Assembly (NCBI GenBank): GCA_016987375.1
Contig: PJRA01000048.1
Location: 1,626,503 to 1,690,502, forward strand
Source of the DNA: Brachionus koreanus
Taxonomy: Eukaryota > Rotifera > Eurotatoria > Ploima > Brachionidae
Direction of reading: 5' to 3'
DNA: 64,000 nucleotides
Shown here one piece after another: positions 25,501-38,300 of this stretch (its first letter is position 1; each line of letters opens with the position of its first letter). The position numbers were made by a program, and so were the translations under genes. The notes beneath the pieces were generated by a model that was not told the DNA's origin, searched no databases, and was given only the letters and a program-made list of their open reading frames with translations.

Positions 25501-26998
25501 TAAGGTATTTTAAATAAGAACTTTTCACAATAAAAAAATTCAAAATGAAATCGTCGGTAATTTAAGTTTATGCTTTTTAAAGGTAGCAGAAATAAAATAT
25601 TGGAAATTTTTTTTTTCTCTTTATTTTAAGAGAATTCATTAAAATTCAATTTTATTTAAAAAAGAGGCGAAGTCAAGCTCTGGTTGCTAATATATTATTT
25701 GTTGAATAATAAATAGTTGTGAGCGAAAAAAGTAAGCCTGAAGCAACTACTTTTCAAAATTCAATAACAGTTAACCATATGTTTTTTGAATCCTTGACAA
25801 CTAATTTCATTTCAAAATAAACATAATAAAAAAAAATTTAATGTTTTGGTATAAGGCTTTTGCTCTCAATAGGTAATTTGTTACGTGTATCATTTAAAAA
25901 TAATTTTGAGCATTTAATTTAATTAAATTACTTACATCTATTACTAGGTATATTGTTTTTGTTTATTGAAGCAACTGCTAGATCGCTGAGAAGCTTGTTG
26001 GAACCGATTCGATTTTGTGCTTCCCTAAAATTTAAACACATTAGTTTGTTTTTAAATAAAAAATTAACCCTTGTTTCTTTAAACAAAAAAAGCATTTTAA
26101 ATGTGTTTTTTCCGTCATTAATTAAAGCAAAAATTAGTTTTAAAAAAATAAACACAGGGAACTGACATAAGAATTAACTTTTAAAAAACTATATTATCAT
26201 TAATAATTTCCTTCTTTTAATGAACCTACTCAAAAATTTTCTTTATTGACTGCACCCATGCTTTTTTAATGGCTTGATTATTAACTTTTCCAAGTCTTGG
26301 TTGAAACTTTTCAAATGCCTTAGTCAATCGATTCCAAATTAGATGACTTAAACTTAAAAATTTTGAAATATCTCTATCCAGCATTTTTGTTTGAAAATAG
26401 AGAAAAAAATAGGAACATTCCTTCATTGGAAGTAAATTTGCAAAGAGGCCTTCTAATATTTAAAAAAATTGCAAACTAAAATAAATACGCTAAGCCTTAC
26501 AAATAAAAATTTGATTTTTTTAAAAATATTTGTTGTTTAATTAATAAAAAAAATTAAATTTTAAAGATTTTGTTTTATCGAATTATAGTGAAAAACTAAA
26601 AATATGAACTCTTATGGTGACAATTTTTGTTTGTCAAAATTTAATTTAAAAAATACATACACTTGTTGATTGTTATTTGAAAAGTTGTTTCTCTGGTGAT
26701 TCTCTCCGATTTGATCAAGAGAATCTTGAAAATTGGGACCAGCATTAAAACTAGCGTCCACATTGCTGATTCGACTGTGCACATACCGATAAATGTCATC
26801 TTCTCTCTTTGAAAATGTTGGCGATTCTAAAAATATTTTTCTACCTTGAGCAGGCATGCTATTCGACTGATTATTCTGATTATATGACATGTAGTTAGGC
26901 TGATAAAGAGTCAATTCTTGATTATCGTTCGATTCAAGACCAAGCAAGTCATTTAATAAATTTTTATTGTCAATTGTTATAGAGCCATAGTCTTCCAT
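22533..26998 (-). CDS. Large low-complexity protein, possibly JHY-like (ciliary)
   Basis: Seven putative exons: 26998-26663, 26452-26230, 26024-25936, 25447-24038, 23980-23820, 23757-23620, 23180-22533. Exons 2 to 7 join in frame; the exon 1/2 junction is one nucleotide out, so a donor is misread, a tiny exon is missed or there is a sequence error. Product about 1000 residues. Exon 2 encodes a compact hydrophobic-helical domain (LLPMKECSYFFLYFQTKML to WNRLTKAFEKFQPR). Exon 4 is Gln/Asn/Pro-rich with two polyQ tracts (about 25242-25282). Exons 5-7 contain KSYTLKDYRNYKKDALL, KLGFDYES, DYAERVKIRNQ and two RHQ-x-EK-x-LV motifs. The YTLKDYR/LGFDYE region reminds me of JHY (juvenile hydrocephalus) proteins of motile cilia; that is recall, not alignment, and exons 1-3 could differ in origin. 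Confidence 0.65.
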
Positions 26999-29510
26999 GT
27001 CGAATTTAAAATTTTAACATTATTCTGAAAGTTTTCTGCTAGAAAAATTAACATGAACTCTTAAATTTTTCAAATTTTTTGATCAAGAATCTAAATAATA
27101 AAAGAGATTTGGGATAATAAACTAATCTGTTAAAATTGTAACCATATTAACCAAAAAAAAAACTTTGCTATCGATGAAACAAAATAATTCAGACAATATT
27201 TAAATTTGTCTAGATTTATAAGCTAGAAGACTTATTAGTTTTAAAAGCTATTATTAAAATTTTACTCTTGTTTTTTTTGGCCAATGAGTCAAATAACAAT
27301 AAATTTATTCACTGTGATTTTAATTAAAAATTATTTGAGATAATTTGTAAACCAAAGCTTAAAATAAATGCTAACGATAATCATTCAAAGGCTTCATTTA
27401 TTTTATGATTTTTTGGACAATCTAGTTCTATTTGAAACACGTGAAAACTGAACAAAAAAAATTCGGTATTTTGAAAAAATTATAATTCAGTTAAAATCAG
27501 ACATTTACCAAAAAGAGTGCCGACTTGATTTTTTTAAATAAAAATATTCAAATATCTCTAAATTAATAGAAACAAAGTCTAAAGGACACATAAATGAATT
27601 TAAAAGCAAATATTTGGATACATGATGAAAATAAGTAAACCAAAAGTTGATTAAATTTTTTAAATTTACGCAATTAAGATTAATGTTCCCGTTTTAATTA
27701 AAAACTTGAATGACTAAATGAAATTTTTCCATAAATTCATTTGTTTCTTTGACTAAAAATGTGTCAAATTTTGATTGTTTCTAAAATGATGCCAAATTTT
27801 GGGGATTTATTTAAATTTTCACCTAATTATAACTAAAATGGTTGAAATAGGATTTTTAAATCACAGTAATCGATAATTGCATGAAATAAACAACTATTTA
27901 AAATAAGTCTTGAAAAAAAAATTAATTTTAAAGCAATTCTTATAGACTCCAAGTTATCAATTTCTTATCGTATAGAAAATTAATTTTAAATGTACATAAA
28001 AATCATCCAGAAAAATTTCTAATTAAATTCGAAAATGTATTTCGGGTTGCTATGGTTTTTATTTGTTAAATATACCTCCGTTTCAAACAAACTAAAAAAA
28101 GCTTATAAAAAATACTTTTGATTGTCTTGACCATTTTTTATAGTTAGAGTTTTTGAAACAATCAAAATCTAATTACATTAAAATTTAATCTTGTTTTTGT
28201 TTCATTTAAGACATAACAATCCCTGGAGTCTTAGTAATTGAGAAAAATGAAATTTAAAATTTAAAATAAAATCATTAAGTGTATTTTTTAAAAAGAATTT
28301 TCATCAAAATGATTAAAAATCAATTTAACTAAATTTTATATTAAAAAAACACAAAAATTTTTAAAAAATAAATTTTTTTCTAATGTTTTTCTAAATGAAC
28401 AAAACATTTCATTTCTAAAACGCTGATTGCTACATTGAAAAAAATTAATATTTATTAATTTTCTTATTAAAAAAAAATTTTAATTAAACCCAGGATTTGA
28501 TAAATTAATTTACATTTTTACTTTAAAACTAAGAAATATAATGCTTATCTAAATTTTTTAATTATGAAACAAGTGGATATTTTTTTGGAAAAAAGTGTCA
28601 TTGGAGAATTTTTTCTTACAATTCACAAACAACTTAAAATAAAAATTTATGATAAAAATGAATGCTTTTATTTATTTTATTAAAATAGAATTTTATTTTT
28701 AAAATTGCTTTAACACAAAAAAACGTTTTGTTTTTATGAGAAAAAATTTAATTAAATTCATTAAAAAAAGATTAACGAGATTTCGATTTTTGTCAAAATT
28801 ACTAAAAGCTATTTTATAAGAATTTAAGGGTGCGTAAATTTTCAGTACAAAAAATAATATTTTTAAAATTAAAAAAATATTATTTATTTTTTTAATTATT
28901 AATAAACCGTTGCAAATATGCTTGAAATTTCAATAATAAATTTTTTTATTTTTAATGAAAATAGTTAAAATTTAGTAGTATAATTAAATTCAGAGCAAAT
29001 ATTTTTAAGTTGTCAAGTTTTTAAGTTTTTAAGTTGAAATTTTTTAAATTTTTAACTAAAATATAAAAAAATTCTCAAAATTTTTATTTTAGATGTAAAC
29101 ATTTAAATGTTAAATCTTTTAAATGCTTGTTCATTTCGATATATTTAAGTTTTTTTTCTTTTTAAGCAAAAGTTTTATTTTTAAACCTTTATGATGCATG
29201 TATATGTATATATATCCAAAGTTCACTTTTTTAATGCCTTGAATTATTTAGCGCAAAGATATTTGATAATTTGGAAGCCTTGTAATTTATTCTAGAGCTC
29301 TACTTTTTCAATTTACATTTCATATCTTTTATATTTCTAACACTCGCAAATTAACTCGGATAATTTATTAAATTTTCAATTTTTATCAGCAAATTGGGTT
29401 AAAGTCGATTTGAATGCTAAAAAAAAAAGAGTTAAATAAATTATGTCACATGCTCGCCTTGATTCAATAAAATCTACTAAGTTGAATAAAAATTTTAAAA
29501 AAAATTTAAA
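26999..29510. other. AT-rich intergenic spacer
   Basis: No coding texture, RNA gene or strong repeat noticed. It must contain upstream sequences of the minus-strand gene ending at 26998 and of the FMO gene starting at 29511. Confidence 0.6.
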
Positions 29511-31659
29511 ATGGAAAATATAATTTATAAAGAATGTGTGGTGATAGGAGCTGGAATCACTGGTTTAGCAGTAAACTTGAAGCTATTTTTCTTTTTAAAA
29601 AATAACATAAAATTTAAAAGGCTGCTCGGTGGCTTAAAGTATTTTATTTACCTTCTAAGGTGTAAAAAATTCAGCTTATTACTCTTTAAAAAGAAATATA
29701 AAATTGATTTTGTTGTCTTGGAAAAATCGTCAGATATTGGAGGCTTATGGAGATATACTGAAGATGAATATGGTGTCATGGATTTCACTCACATTAATGT
29801 TTCAAAATATAATTATTGCTTTTCGGATCATTCTTTTCCTGAAAATACCACTGACTATCCACATCATTCAGAAATGTTCAAGTACATCAAATCTTATTCT
29901 GAAAAATTCCAATTAAGAGAAAAAATTAAATTTAAAACAGTGGTGCAAAAAGTTGAAGGTGATTTCATTTTTTTGAAATTTTGAAATTAAATTCTTCTTA
30001 AGAAATCAATGAAACATTTCAAAAATTAGAGACTGAGAAAAATTTTGAGACGATTAAAAATTTTGAGAAACTATGGAAAATTACTGCATTTGATTTAGAA
30101 AAGAAAGATGAAATTATATTTGTTACTCCATATGTTAGCATTGCTAGTGGTCATCATAGCACACCCATTGAAGCTAAATTTGAAGGACAAGAAAATTTTT
30201 CTGGTAAAACTTACAACCAAGAAAAAAAAACTAATAAAATTTTAAAAAAACATTAAAATTTTTTAATAAAAGGAGAAATTATTCACAGTGTAAAATTCAA
30301 AAGTGCTGCAAAGAATAATATGATAAATAGCCGGGTTTTAATTGTGGGAATCGGTAACAGTGCTGTAGATGCAGCAGTAAATTTAGTAAATGAGGGAAAG
30401 TAATTAGCTCAGCTTAAAAAAATAGCTGTGAATAAATTTAAAATTTGAATTTTAAAAGATGCTCCAAAGTTGTTATTAGTTCGAGAAGTGGTGCTTGGAT
30501 AATACCGAATTATATCTCAGGCTATGCAACTGATTTGTATGCTTGTAGAAGCTTTTTAAATATTCCATGGAAAATAGCTACTAATGTAATGGAAATGGCA
30601 ATTAAATTTGTATACGGACATCCCAATAAGTTTATTTTAAGAATTTAAAAACATTATTTTTTTCTAAAATTTATTATTTAGATATAACTTGAATCCTAAA
30701 ATGAGAGCTTTACAAACTCAACCTACTGTTAGCCCAACTCTCATCCATCATATTCAAAGAAAACATATAACCATAAAGCCAAATATTAAAGTAAAATAAA
30801 AGCATTATTTTAATCAGCGATTTATTTTTCTGTAGAACATTGATAAAAATACTGTTGAATTTGAAAATGGGGAAAAAGAAGATTTTGATGCCATCATCCT
30901 TTGCACTGGTTATAAAATTGACTTGAACTATTTATCTGATGACATTCAAAATAAAGTTTTCTTTGATGAGAACAAAAATTCTTTGAATGTAATTTAAGAA
31001 AGTTCAATTTATTCACATTTATTTTAGACTTGAATTAATTTTAGCTTTTCAAACAAGTTTTTCATCCTAAAATTGGAAAATCTTTAGCCTTTTTGGGCTT
31101 TATTCAGCCATCTAGTGGTGGTTTAATTACAGTATCAGAAATGCAAGCTAGATGGCACGCTAGTTTAATGCTCAATCAAAGCCATTTACCTACAGAAAAT
31201 AAAATGAACGAAATAATTAGTGCAGACATGGTAAAATGATATCAATTTTTTATTCTTTATTTAAAAATAAAAAAAAAGGAAAAATCACAAAAAAGATTTT
31301 ACAAGTCAAATCGTCATACTATTCAGCAGGATCCAATATTGTACAATGATGACATAGGACAATATTTTGGCGCAAAGCCTGACCCATTAAAGAATTTTAG
31401 TTTACTATGGCATTTTTTGTTTTCAAGCTGCGGTCCGGCACAGTGGAGGCTCAATGGTCCCGACTCAGATAATCAAGCTTATTTACAAGTTAAAAAAGTT
31501 CCAGTCACTGATATGATGAAAATATTTTCATTTGTGTTATTTTTAATAATGTTTTTCTTTATTATTCAAATCTATAAGCATCCAATTATTTTTTTGATCG
31601 CTATAGGATCGGTTTTATTCTACAAATATTTTCTTAAAACTAATTTTGAAAAAATCTAA
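29511..31659 (+). CDS. Flavin-containing monooxygenase, upstream tandem copy
   Basis: NADPH- and FAD-dependent monooxygenase of soft nucleophiles (N, S), ER-anchored in the animal family. Ten exons: 29511-29570, 29621-29638, 29694-29958, 30003-30203, 30273-30399, 30459-30629, 30682-30790, 30836-30988, 31045-31230, 31279-31659, totalling 1671 nt (556 residues, normal FMO length). FAD-binding GAGITG at residues 13-18; EKSSDIGGLWRY; the FMO-identifying FxGxxxHxxxF as FSGEIIHSVKF (180-190); NADPH-binding VGIGNSAVDAA (206-216); an LCTGYK equivalent of the FATGY motif; hydrophobic C-terminal anchor near 515-550. Exon 2 is an 18-nt microexon (AARWLK). Its inclusion restores the match to the neighbouring paralogue (AVARWLK), whereas reading straight through both flanking 50- and 55-nt introns keeps an open frame but inserts nonsense residues. 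Confidence 0.92.
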
Positions 31660-31773
31660 ACAAATAGATTATTTTTTTTTATTTTGAAATTTATTATTTT
31701 GCATTAATTACATATATCTAAATGCGAATGCAAAAACTCTTATTTTTTATTTATTAATATCAAAAAATAAAAG

Positions 31774-34205
31774 ATGATTGATAATAAAATTTTATTTGCT
31801 GAATGCTGTGTTATAGGGTGTGGTATATCGGGTATAGCTGTTGCTCGATGGCTAAAGGTATCTAATCCAATTTGCTTTAAAAATCAAGAGCCTTTTTTAT
31901 TTTCTTTTAGGAGTATAAATTTGATTTTGTTGTCTTGGAAAAATCCGAAGACATAGCTGGTTTATGGCGTTATCGCGAAAATGACTATGGCATAATGAGC
32001 TTCACCCATATCAATGTTTCTAAGTATAACTATTGTTACTCTGACTTACCTTTTCCCAACGACTGCGTAGAGTTTATGCATCACAAACATATTTACGATT
32101 ACGCCAAGTCATACATGAAAATTCATAATTTAAATGAATATACTAAATTCAATCATGAAGTCATATTGGTTGAAGGCAAGGAAAAAAAATTGTCTTTTAT
32201 ATTTTTAATTTTTTTTTTATTTTTCAAGAAATATTGAACCAAGATGAGCTTGGTATTGAAGATATAAAATTTCCAAGCTTAGATGAATATGAGAAATTAT
32301 GGAAAGTTAAAGTAAAAGACAATGTGACTGGCCAAGAAATGACCTATGTTGCACCATATGTTGCAGTATGCACTGGGCATCACAGTAAGCCAAAATTTGC
32401 TGAATTTGCAGGACAAGAGACTTTTAAAGGCGAAATAATTCACAGTGTCAAATTTAAAAATGCTAAATTCAATAAAATGGAAAACAAAAATGTACTTTTA
32501 GTTGGAATTGGAAACAGTTCAGTGGATGCAGCGGATAATTTAGTTACTCAAGGTGATTGTCCTAATGTAACTATAAGCAGTAGAAGCGGAGCGTGGGTTC
32601 TTCCAAATTATATCAATGGATATCCAGTTGATTTGTATGCAAATCGTTTTTTTCTCAAACAACCATGGAGGATTAGCACTCAAATATTTGAAAATATTAT
32701 CAAATTAATGCATGGAGATCCAAAGAGGTTAAAATAATATTTTTTTATTTTTGATGAAAAGCAATTTTTTTTAGGTATGATCTGAATCCGAAATCTCGAG
32801 CTTTTCAATATCATCCAACTGTAAGTCCAGTGTTGTATCATCATATTCAACGAAAAAGAATTAAAATTCAACCTGATATTAAAGTATGGAAATTTTGATA
32901 AAAAGAAAAAAAAATTAATTAAACTTTCAAGGAAATCAGAGGCAGAAATGTCATATTTTCTAATAACGAAAAAGATGAATTTGATTCTATTATTATGTGT
33001 ACTGGATATAAGGTTGGCATTGATTTCTTATCAGATGATTTAAAAAAGCAAGTATTTGATGAAGACGATGATTCATTTTTAAATGTAATTTTAAAAATTT
33101 TATCTGATTTTTTATTGAAATAAAAATCTATTTCTATTTCTAATAATTTTAAATTTATTTGTAGCTATACAAGCTAGTATTTTGCCCAAAAATAGGTTCA
33201 TCATTGTCGTTTATTGGTTTTGTTCAGCCACACACTGGCGGAATTCTACCAAGTAAAACTGAATTTAAAAAATTTTCTTTTTTTGATTAATATTTTTTCT
33301 CTTGTTTAGTTTCAGAAATTCAAGCTAGATGGTTTGTTTATTTGATGGCAAAAAAAATCAAACTTCCAAGTGAAAACGAGATGACTCGAAATATTGCTGA
33401 ATTCAAGGTGAATTTAAAACTATTTTTAATATTTATTATTGATTAAAATAATTTTTTCCAGAGAAAAGTTCAAGAGCGTTTCTATAAGTCATCTCGACAC
33501 ACTCTTCAACAAGATCCAATACTTTATAATGATGAAATAGCGGGATTTTTTGGTGCGAAACCAAGTTTACTAAGAAACTTGAATATAGCCTGGAGGTATA
33601 ATGAAATTAAATAAAGAGGGCATTGTGAATTTTTGAACAAAAATCAAAAATTCTAATAATTCTTAATTGAGACAAAATTTTTCTTTAGGTTTAAAACTGT
33701 TTTTTTGCAGAATGTATAAGCTGTTACAAGCTTGTGTCATCCATAAAAAGTATGTGCAATTTTTTTTAAAGCAAAGCACGATATGCATTAAAATTATTAA
33801 AATTTCATGAGACTAAATTTTGGTGATAAAATCTTGTATCAGCTGATACATTTTGCATAACCAGTTTTAAACCTAAAGAAAAAAATTGTTTCAACTTAGA
33901 ATTTTTGTTTTTGATTTTTATTCAAAATTACAATGTTAATAATGAATTTAAGCTGAGATTTTTTCAATAGAATACTATTTTCGTCATGTGGAACAGCACA
34001 ATGGAGAATAAATGGACCTGATAAAATGTCGAATGCAGTTGAAATAGTCAAAGGTGTACCAGTACCACCCTTAAACAAACTAATGCTTTTCACAGTTATT
34101 TTTATTTTTTGCTTGCTTATTTTTCTGTTTGCTTTGCATCCATTGCTCTTTCTATTCACAGTACTCTCTTTATCTTATTTCTTAATACTGAACAAAAAAG
34201 ATTGA
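31774..34205 (+). CDS. Flavin-containing monooxygenase, downstream tandem copy
   Basis: Paralogue of the preceding gene, 114 bp downstream in the same orientation. Nine exons: 31774-31857, 31911-32175, 32229-32727, 32775-32883, 32932-33084, 33165-33252, 33310-33407, 33462-33595, 33971-34205 (1665 nt, 554 residues). Motifs: GCGISG, EKSEDIAGLWRY, FKGEIIHSVKF, VGIGNSSVDAA, MCTGYK, C-terminal hydrophobic anchor. Four exon lengths (265, 109 and 153 nt, and 499 as the sum of three exons in the sister) match exactly, which validates both models. Intron 2 starts with GC (GAAG|gcaagg), a GC-AG intron. The last intron (33596-33970) contains a small inverted-repeat transposon. Introns at ISEIQA and ILFSS are absent from the sister gene. 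The very short spacer might reflect shared transcription, but nothing proves it. Confidence 0.93.
33669..33892. mobile_element. 224-bp MITE-like element with ~60-bp inverted ends
   Basis: Positions 33669-33730 match the reverse complement of 33833-33892 with scattered mismatches and indels (shared core tttctttaggtttaaaact, then aatgtat and agctg). The interior is non-coding. It sits in the last intron of the downstream FMO gene. The left end carries pseudo-splice sequences such as tttctttag. Confidence 0.75.
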
Positions 34206-35386
34206 ATTAGTACTTACAATACTTATAGTTAACTAAAATTTAAAATTTATTATAACAAAATTTTTAATACCCACTAAAACCTTTAAAATAAAAAAAAAAA
34301 GTTTTCTGCTAATAATTTAGATTATCTTACCTTAATACCTTGGTAAAGAATCTTCATTTTTTTAAATAACCCTTTTAAATTTTTTTGATTACAAAATTAG
34401 AAAAAAATAACTGTTTTAATTTGAATTTAATTTAAATAAAAAATTTCTAATCTAGCTTATAAATTAGCTTATTTTACTAGTTTAAAAAATTTTGGTAACA
34501 AATATTGATAAAATATTTGGAGTAATTTAAAAGCTCTTTTAAACTCTTTTGTCCTAAAGTCAAATTTAAAGCCACTAACTTCGAATAAATTCAACATTTA
34601 TTTGGAAAAATATTTTATGTTTGCTTTGAAAAATATATTAGAAAAGTTTTAAATTATGCGCTTTTCTAAAATTGATTATAAAATGGTATACATCTAGAAT
34701 GATATTGATTTTTAGAAATCCTTTGAAAATTGATTAAAAAAATGTTTTTTAAAATAGAATTTTGAGTTTTTGACAAATTTGAAATTATTTTCAATTTTAA
34801 GACAAAATAAAATTGAATATATTAGAATTTAAAATTATTCCTATATTTGAGTATTCAAAAAAAGTTTATAATTGCGTGAATTATTTGAATGCATATTTGT
34901 TGAAAAATTTTTAATTTTCTGCAGAAATTTATTTGGAAAATTATGCTAAAATTTGTTTTGTTTTACTTATTTTTATTTTTATAAAAGCTAGAAAAAATTA
35001 TTTCAATATAATACCGGAGAAGATAAATAAAAACAAAGTAATATTTTTAGCATGGACCTTGTTCAAGTTGAAATTAATTTGTCTTTATCGCTGGATACTT
35101 ACATATTCAATTATCATGTAACATTTGTAACCTTTCATTGTCTATTTCCTTATCTACTCTTTCCATACTTTAAAGCAATTTTCTAATTTAGGTCTTAATT
35201 TCATAATACGTAATTCGCATAAAAGTAACTTCTACTCATCTTGTTTAACAATTTTAATTTTTTCTTAATTTCGACTTAGATAATATTAAATGTTTTTGGT
35301 GTCAAAAAAATAGTCAATTCATAATTCATAAACAAATTAACCAATATTCAACAAGCTATAACTTATTTAGATGATAAATTGAATAA
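34206..35386. other. AT-rich intergenic spacer
   Basis: Separates the FMO pair from the RING ligase gene. No coding or repeat signal worth naming. Confidence 0.6.
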
Positions 35387-38300
35387 ATGAATAGTTTAAA
35401 AAGTTTAATGAAAGTTTTCAGTTCAATGTTAATCCTTAATTTGGGATTTAGTTTCTGCGACATTATAACTGTAAGTATTTATTAAATTCTGAACATAATT
35501 ATTTATTTATAACATCCTAATATCTGATTTTTAAATTATGTTTAAAATAAAAAAATTGTTTTTCCAATTCTTAAAATTAATTAAATTTTTACATTGCATT
35601 TGAAAAAAATATTAAATCAAATGTGACTTATTTTTTTGTTATTATTGTTTTAAAACAAATAATTAGGGTAAATCTAAAATTTTCCGTTTTTTTTTATTCT
35701 TTTTTTTTAATTTATCAATAAAAAAATAATAGTTGGATAAACTCTCTTGTACCATTCATGGCTTTTGCAGCCAAAAAAAACTCACGACATCCTTATTCAA
35801 CTTGGTCTTGATAGCCATTGAGCGAAAAAGATCATAATCAGAAGGAAAAAGAACTATCTTGGCTATGTACTGGTTGAAGAAACAAACCTTTGATATTTAT
35901 CGTTAAGTGTAGCATACATTTGTACTAATTCTTCAGAATTAAGTCCTGAATTTAAAGCAAAACCATCTAGAACCAGCTCATAATGTATTAGCTCTTGGTT
36001 ATTCCAACAAACACACAACATCACTTTTTTATCAAAGTTTTTTTATCAAAATATCCTCACGATGTTGAGCTTGTTGAGATGGATCCAACCATTGATTTTT
36101 GTTATCATAATTTCGAAAAAAGATCCACTTCTTATACCAATTAACACTAGAAGCACCTAAAATTTTTAAAGACTAGTATCTTTTGAATAGATTTTTGATT
36201 TATGTAGATTTTAAAATTTTCTTTATAAAATGATGTTAATTTATTAAATTATTACAGTTTTTTTTTAATAAAATATTTTTGAATTAAAAAAAGCGTGAAA
36301 AAATGCTTGGTGCTTCTAGTGTTAATAATTTGTTTTAAAAAACGGTCATCCAGATGATTTTTAAGCAATTCTTTTAAATTTTAATGCGTTGTTGAATATC
36401 GAAATCTATCAAATAATGAGAAACAAACTGAGTTAGCCTTGTTAATCAAATCGAGAATAACTAGTCTACTAGACACTTTCTTTCTCTGAAGGCTTGTATC
36501 ACCGATATTAAATTTTTTAAACTTTAAACAAACCTTGTACCTTTCTTATACTAGACATATATCACGAGTTACTGCTGTAGCTGTATAATGGTGCGACTTT
36601 AGGTTTTAGAATTACTAAGATGCCAAAATCTAAAATATTCAGCCTTTTAAAAAGCGCAAAATTTTATGATTGATTAGAATTATTTATTATTAAAATCAAC
36701 TGTAATAAAAAATTATTTTTTTCTCAAAAATTTATTTATCAAATTTTTTTTTTGTCTGATTGAATTTTAAGGATATTTTCAAACAATTGAATTCAATTTT
36801 TTTCAGATTGTTTGAATACTAAAATTAAATATCTTATTCCATGCATTCTATGCAGAGACTTTTGAATTAGAAAAAAATTATTTCATATGAAATAAAATTT
36901 GAGATTTAATTCAGGAATTTAGCTAATTTATTAAAAATTTTATTATTTAATTTTGTTTTTAAAATTTATTTTCAATTTACAAAAATAGTCATGTGGTATG
37001 CTTTATTTTTCATTTAAGTATGATGCAAATAATAAAACATTAAACACCTATGAGTCGTTGACAGCAAGTTTCGGACCTGATTTGCCAGAAGACGGATTTT
37101 TTGTAAAAAAATAAGTAAAAAAGCTAAAATTAAGAAATTCATTTTTGACAAAGGGATTCATAAATCCAGCCTTACCATTAGACGGCTGCTCAAAAATTCA
37201 AGTGCCTCCAAATGTTTCTTTTGTCGATCCAACCAAATGGATTGCTCTTATTCAACGGACTCCGTCAATTTTCGGAAATTGTTCATTTGATGTTAAAGTT
37301 CACAACGCTCAACAAGCTGGATATGCTGCAGTTATAATATTTAACTCCGAATCGGACAATTTGATTAAAATGAGTTCAAGTGGTCGCTACAACATAAAAA
37401 TACCTTCAGTTTTTGTCGGGCATTCGGATGGCTTGGAGCTTAAAGAACACGGCACATATATAAATGGAACCTATGTGAGTTTGACAAATGACTCCGATCT
37501 TAGCTATTTTCTAATTCCGTTTGTTTCCGTAATTTGTGTGTGCTTTTTAACTGCACTCTGTATTTTTGTAAGAAATTTTTTTTTTTAAATTTAATTTTTT
37601 TTCTACATTGTTATTTAGAGTATTAAATTAATACTACACTGTAGAAAAATTCGCAAAAATCGATTCCCACGATCAGCTTTGAAAAAGATACCTACCAAAA
37701 AATATCAAAAAACAGATAGATATGACACATGTCCTATTTGTTTAAATGAATATGAAGAAGGTGTTAAAATTAGAATTTTGCCTTGTGAACATGGTATTAG
37801 TGAAAAGTTTTTAGAAAAAAAATTTATTCATTTTAATATTTTTTTTCCAATTTAGCCTATCATATTGAATGTATTGATAAATGGTTATTGAGAAATAATC
37901 GATTGTGTCCGGTTTGTAAACGAAGAGTTCTCCCAGGTGACTCCGAATCCGAGAATGAAGACAGTTCGGCAACTTCTTCTACAAATCCAGAAACTCAGCC
38001 CCTTCTGGTAGAAAATGAGCCTAATAATCAAGAAGAAAACGAATCAACAGCTCTCTTAAGTCAAAATAATCATGATGACAGTTCAAGTGTATTAACAACT
38101 AGTACCAATTTAAATAACTTTACATTGGGTTCTAATCAGAATAACAATGAGATTAGCAGTTTAAACAATCATATGACTAGAAGCATTACAAGTCAAATAA
38201 GAATCGAATCTGGACAATCTAATGCTGTTCAGACAAAAGATCAAGCCACATCTGCTTCTAGATATGGAAGCATTTCGTCAATTAATTTAGCAGATAACAC

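Noticed and set aside
29704..29916. Alternative-frame ORF over the FMO gene
   Set aside because: Shadow of the real exon 29694-29958, whose length and sequence are confirmed by the paralogue.
31660..31773. Operon-like arrangement of the two FMO genes
   Set aside because: A 114-bp spacer alone does not show joint transcription; kept only as a question within the FMO finding.
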